Assembly: GCA_964581355.1 (NCBI GenBank)
Contig: CAZOOA010000100.1
Span: 1-7,232 of the forward strand
Source of the DNA: CAZOOA01 sp964581355
GTDB taxonomy: Bacteria; Bacillota; Dethiobacteria; DTU022; UBA8154
Length of the DNA stretch: 7,232 nucleotides
Direction: 5' to 3'
The notes under the pieces were generated by a model. It saw only the letters and a program-made list of their open reading frames with translations. It did not search any database and was not told the origin of the DNA. The position numbers were made by a program, and so were the translations under genes. This document shows, piece by piece, positions 5,288 through 7,232 of this stretch. Numbering within the stretch: position 1 is the first letter of the stretch; every line of letters begins with the position of its first letter.

Positions 5288-7232
5288 TTACAAGCTTTGT
5301 TCTGTCCGGGCGATAATGTGATCCTGCAATCCTTTCGTGAGATCGACGAAATATGCGCTGTAACCGGCTACCCGGACGATCAGATCCTGATGTTTTTCCG
5401 GGTGTTCCTGGGCTTCCAGGAGGGTTTCTTTGTCCAGGATATTAAACTGGATGTGGGGAATGCCCATATCTTTCCAGGTTTTAAGAAAGCTGATAAAAAG
5501 GTCTTTCATCTCCCCTTCTAAAAAGCGGGGCGAAAACTTCTGGTTTAATAGATGGTTATAGCTTTGCAGGGTATCTATTTTGGAACAGGAGTTGAGTAAC
5601 GCTGTAGGTCCCTTGCGATCCATGCCCGGTTGAGGGGCCAAGGTGGAGTCGGCAAAGGGTCCTCCGTCTTCCCTGCCATCAGGGGTGGCCGGTGTATCCA
5701 CGGAAAGGCCATAAGTAGCAGAAACAGCGCTGCCGTCACCCCGTATGGAATAGCCGAAGCGATCCTTGACCGTTTCCATTACCGCCTGCGTACGGTGGTG
5801 AACTTCACGGGCCATCAGATCCACATAATCATCATCGTTACCGAACTTGGGTGCATCCAAGCACGCCTGTCTCAGCTCCTCTCTACCTTCCCAGTTTTGG
5901 TCCATAATCTCAATAAGTTCTTGAAGACTGACCTGCTCTTCGTCAAAGACTACCTTTTGCAGTGCTGCTAACGAATCAGCAACATTCGTAGAACTGATCA
6001 CAATCACAAAATCGTGAACCATGGAAGGGTAAATCCACTGTTTACACTCTTTCCCCCGCTCAATACAGCCGTCAACGATGGCGGAATAAAAAGGGCGCGG
6101 GCAAAATTTGGCGTACAGGTCGCGGCTGGTATTTTCTACCTGGGCCAATTTATGAAGGAAAAACTTCACCTGTTCCAGGTACGCCTCCAGGATATCTTCC
6201 CAGGATTTGAGGCGGTCCGGGGCAGGGGTGCTTGCACCCCACTGTACGCCGGTTTCAGGATGAACCCCCTGGTGCAGTGCCCACCAGAGACATTTGGCCA
6301 GGACAAAATAGCCCAGCACACGGCGGGTAATATTTTTCCCGGGGATCTCCATGTAAACACAGCCTGATACGGCATAACTACGGGCATCATCGGCAGGGAC
6401 ACCCCATTTTTCCAGCAGAGGAACCAGTGATTTGTCGTTGAAAAATGATGGATATCCCAGTCCCTCACGCAAAAGCTCTGAAGCCGCCAACCAGAGATCA
6501 TGCGGGGTCTGATCATGGACCCTTAAGGCGATACTGGGTTCGATGGTTTTCATGGATCGGGCTGCTTCCAGCACCAGGTAAGTCAGTTCATTGGTGACAT
6601 CCTGCCCCTCCCTGTCCGTTCCACCCAGGGTCACAGCTTGCAGAGAAGCCACACCGCCATAGATAGAAGTCACCAGGGGAGAATAGACCAACCCCAGCTC
6701 TAACAATTTAATCCAGAGCAGTTGCAAAATTTCCAGACCCTCTTCCCTGCTTATGTTTCCTTCCCGGAGGTCCTTCTCAAAGTAGGGTCCCCAAAGCTGA
6801 TCTACCCGGATGCCTATGCCAAGGGTTGAATATTCCAGGTAACGGACAAGGTGGATAAAATAGAAAAACTGGACAGCTTCCAGGAAACTCCGGGGCGGGA
6901 ACGCAGGGACCCTGGAGCAGGTTCGCGAAATTTCTTCCAATCTCTTTCTTCTGTCAGGATCCTTTTCCTGCGCAGCTTTTTCTTCTGCCAGGCGGGCATA
7001 ACGTTCGGCAAAATCAATAACTGCCTGCAGCACAATGATAACCGATTGCAGGAAATGTTTTTGGTCCAGGTAATCGAAGGGGATTTCCCGGTCTATTTCC
7101 TCAAGCCTCATTTCAGCCTGTTTTATGCGCCCCTGCAATCCTGTTTGGTACAGCGACTCATAATCAGGCAAACCCAACTCAGACCAGTGGGTCCAAAGAA
7201 ACGTCCCTTCATATTGCCAGTACTTTTCCAAA
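5288..7232 (-). CDS. Glycyl radical enzyme (pyruvate formate-lyase-like superfamily), substrate unassigned; 5' truncated by window
   Basis: The frame is open to the right window edge and ends at TAA 5290-5288. About 647 residues are visible of a family usually 780-850 long, so roughly the first 130-200 are outside. TTG 7231 is probably an internal Leu. Family landmarks in order: PDYESLYQTGLQG; ALRVHDQTP; GYPSFFND; the active-site thiyl Cys in AVSGCVYMEIPGK (codon 6361-6359); KCLWWALHQGVHPETG; DGCIERGKE; TPDGREDGGPFADS; and the glycyl radical loop RVAGYSAYFVDLTK with Gly codon 5365-5363. It lacks the paired CC of true pyruvate formate-lyase. It also lacks the Glu two residues after the Cys (GCVE) typical of diol dehydratase, choline lyase and related lyases; here that place is Tyr. 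The substrate could therefore be an aryl or succinate-type compound or something new, and I do not assign it. Its activase follows directly. Confidence 0.92.
   Translation of the reverse strand, partial: LEKYWQYEGTFLWTHWSELGLPDYESLYQTGLQGRIKQAEMRLEEIDREIPFDYLDQKHFLQSVIIVLQAVIDFAERYARLAEEKAAQEKDPDRRKRLEEISRTCSRVPAFPPRSFLEAVQFFYFIHLVRYLEYSTLGIGIRVDQLWGPYFEKDLREGNISREEGLEILQLLWIKLLELGLVYSPLVTSIYGGVASLQAVTLGGTDREGQDVTNELTYLVLEAARSMKTIEPSIALRVHDQTPHDLWLAASELLREGLGYPSFFNDKSLVPLLEKWGVPADDARSYAVSGCVYMEIPGKNITRRVLGYFVLAKCLWWALHQGVHPETGVQWGASTPAPDRLKSWEDILEAYLEQVKFFLHKLAQVENTSRDLYAKFCPRPFYSAIVDGCIERGKECKQWIYPSMVHDFVIVISSTNVADSLAALQKVVFDEEQVSLQELIEIMDQNWEGREELRQACLDAPKFGNDDDYVDLMAREVHHRTQAVMETVKDRFGYSIRGDGSAVSATYGLSVDTPATPDGREDGGPFADSTLAPQPGMDRKGPTALLNSCSKIDTLQSYNHLLNQKFSPRFLEGEMKDLFISFLKTWKDMGIPHIQFNILDKETLLEAQEHPEKHQDLIVRVAGYSAYFVDLTKGLQDHIIARTEQSL

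Noticed and set aside
5267..5521. Plus-strand open frame over the end of the glycyl radical enzyme gene
   Set aside because: It is antisense to the conserved RVAGYSAYF glycyl radical region and is a shadow frame.
1..7232. CRISPR array, tRNA/rRNA genes, insertion sequence ends
   Set aside because: I saw no regularly spaced repeats, RNA-gene landmarks, transposase motifs or paired terminal repeats in the window.

Overview
The window looks like chromosomal DNA of a strict anaerobe, most likely a Gram-positive clostridial (Firmicutes) lineage. This rests on an hgcAB-type gene pair, an oxygen-sensitive glycyl radical enzyme with its activase, many ferredoxin-type Fe-S motifs, strong AGGAGG-like ribosome binding sites and several likely TTG starts. 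The taxon is inferred, not proven.

Layout, left to right. (1) 1-662, + strand: the 3' end of a hybrid sensor kinase (end of a receiver domain, linker, C-terminal HPt domain), cut by the window edge. (2) 808-1431, - strand: remnant of a PLP-dependent aminotransferase, lacking its N-terminal half and carrying an in-frame stop just after the catalytic lysine motif. (3) About 1432-1614, + strand: the last ~60 codons of a probable MarR-family regulator whose DNA-binding part is missing. The two remnants meet head to head, as if one deletion removed the 5' ends of two divergent genes and the control region between them. (4) 1611-4200, + strand: a three-gene operon. It holds hgcA (corrinoid mercury-methylating protein, split by a one-base frameshift at a T5 run), hgcB (its 2[4Fe-4S] ferredoxin partner) and a 353-residue protein with a predicted winged helix, a dense CNCCSCCC cysteine block and two ferredoxin motifs. 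(5) 4267-4300: an inverted repeat between convergent operons, a candidate terminator. (6) 7232-4319, - strand: a glycyl radical enzyme of unassigned substrate (5' end outside the window) followed 36 bases later by its radical-SAM activating enzyme.

How the parts work together. HgcA and HgcB are the known pair needed for microbial methylation of Hg(II). HgcA carries a methyl group on its corrinoid cofactor, and HgcB supplies low-potential electrons and probably binds and hands over mercury. The MarR remnant's stop overlaps the hgcA start (ATGA), so hgcA was probably once the second gene of a MarR-led operon. Loss of the regulator and its upstream region, together with the hgcA frameshift, suggests either an operon in decay or a recent rearrangement combined with a sequencing error. 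The third operon gene is the least described component and the best candidate for a new accessory factor. The glycyl radical enzyme/activase pair is a self-contained module with no visible functional link to hgcAB.
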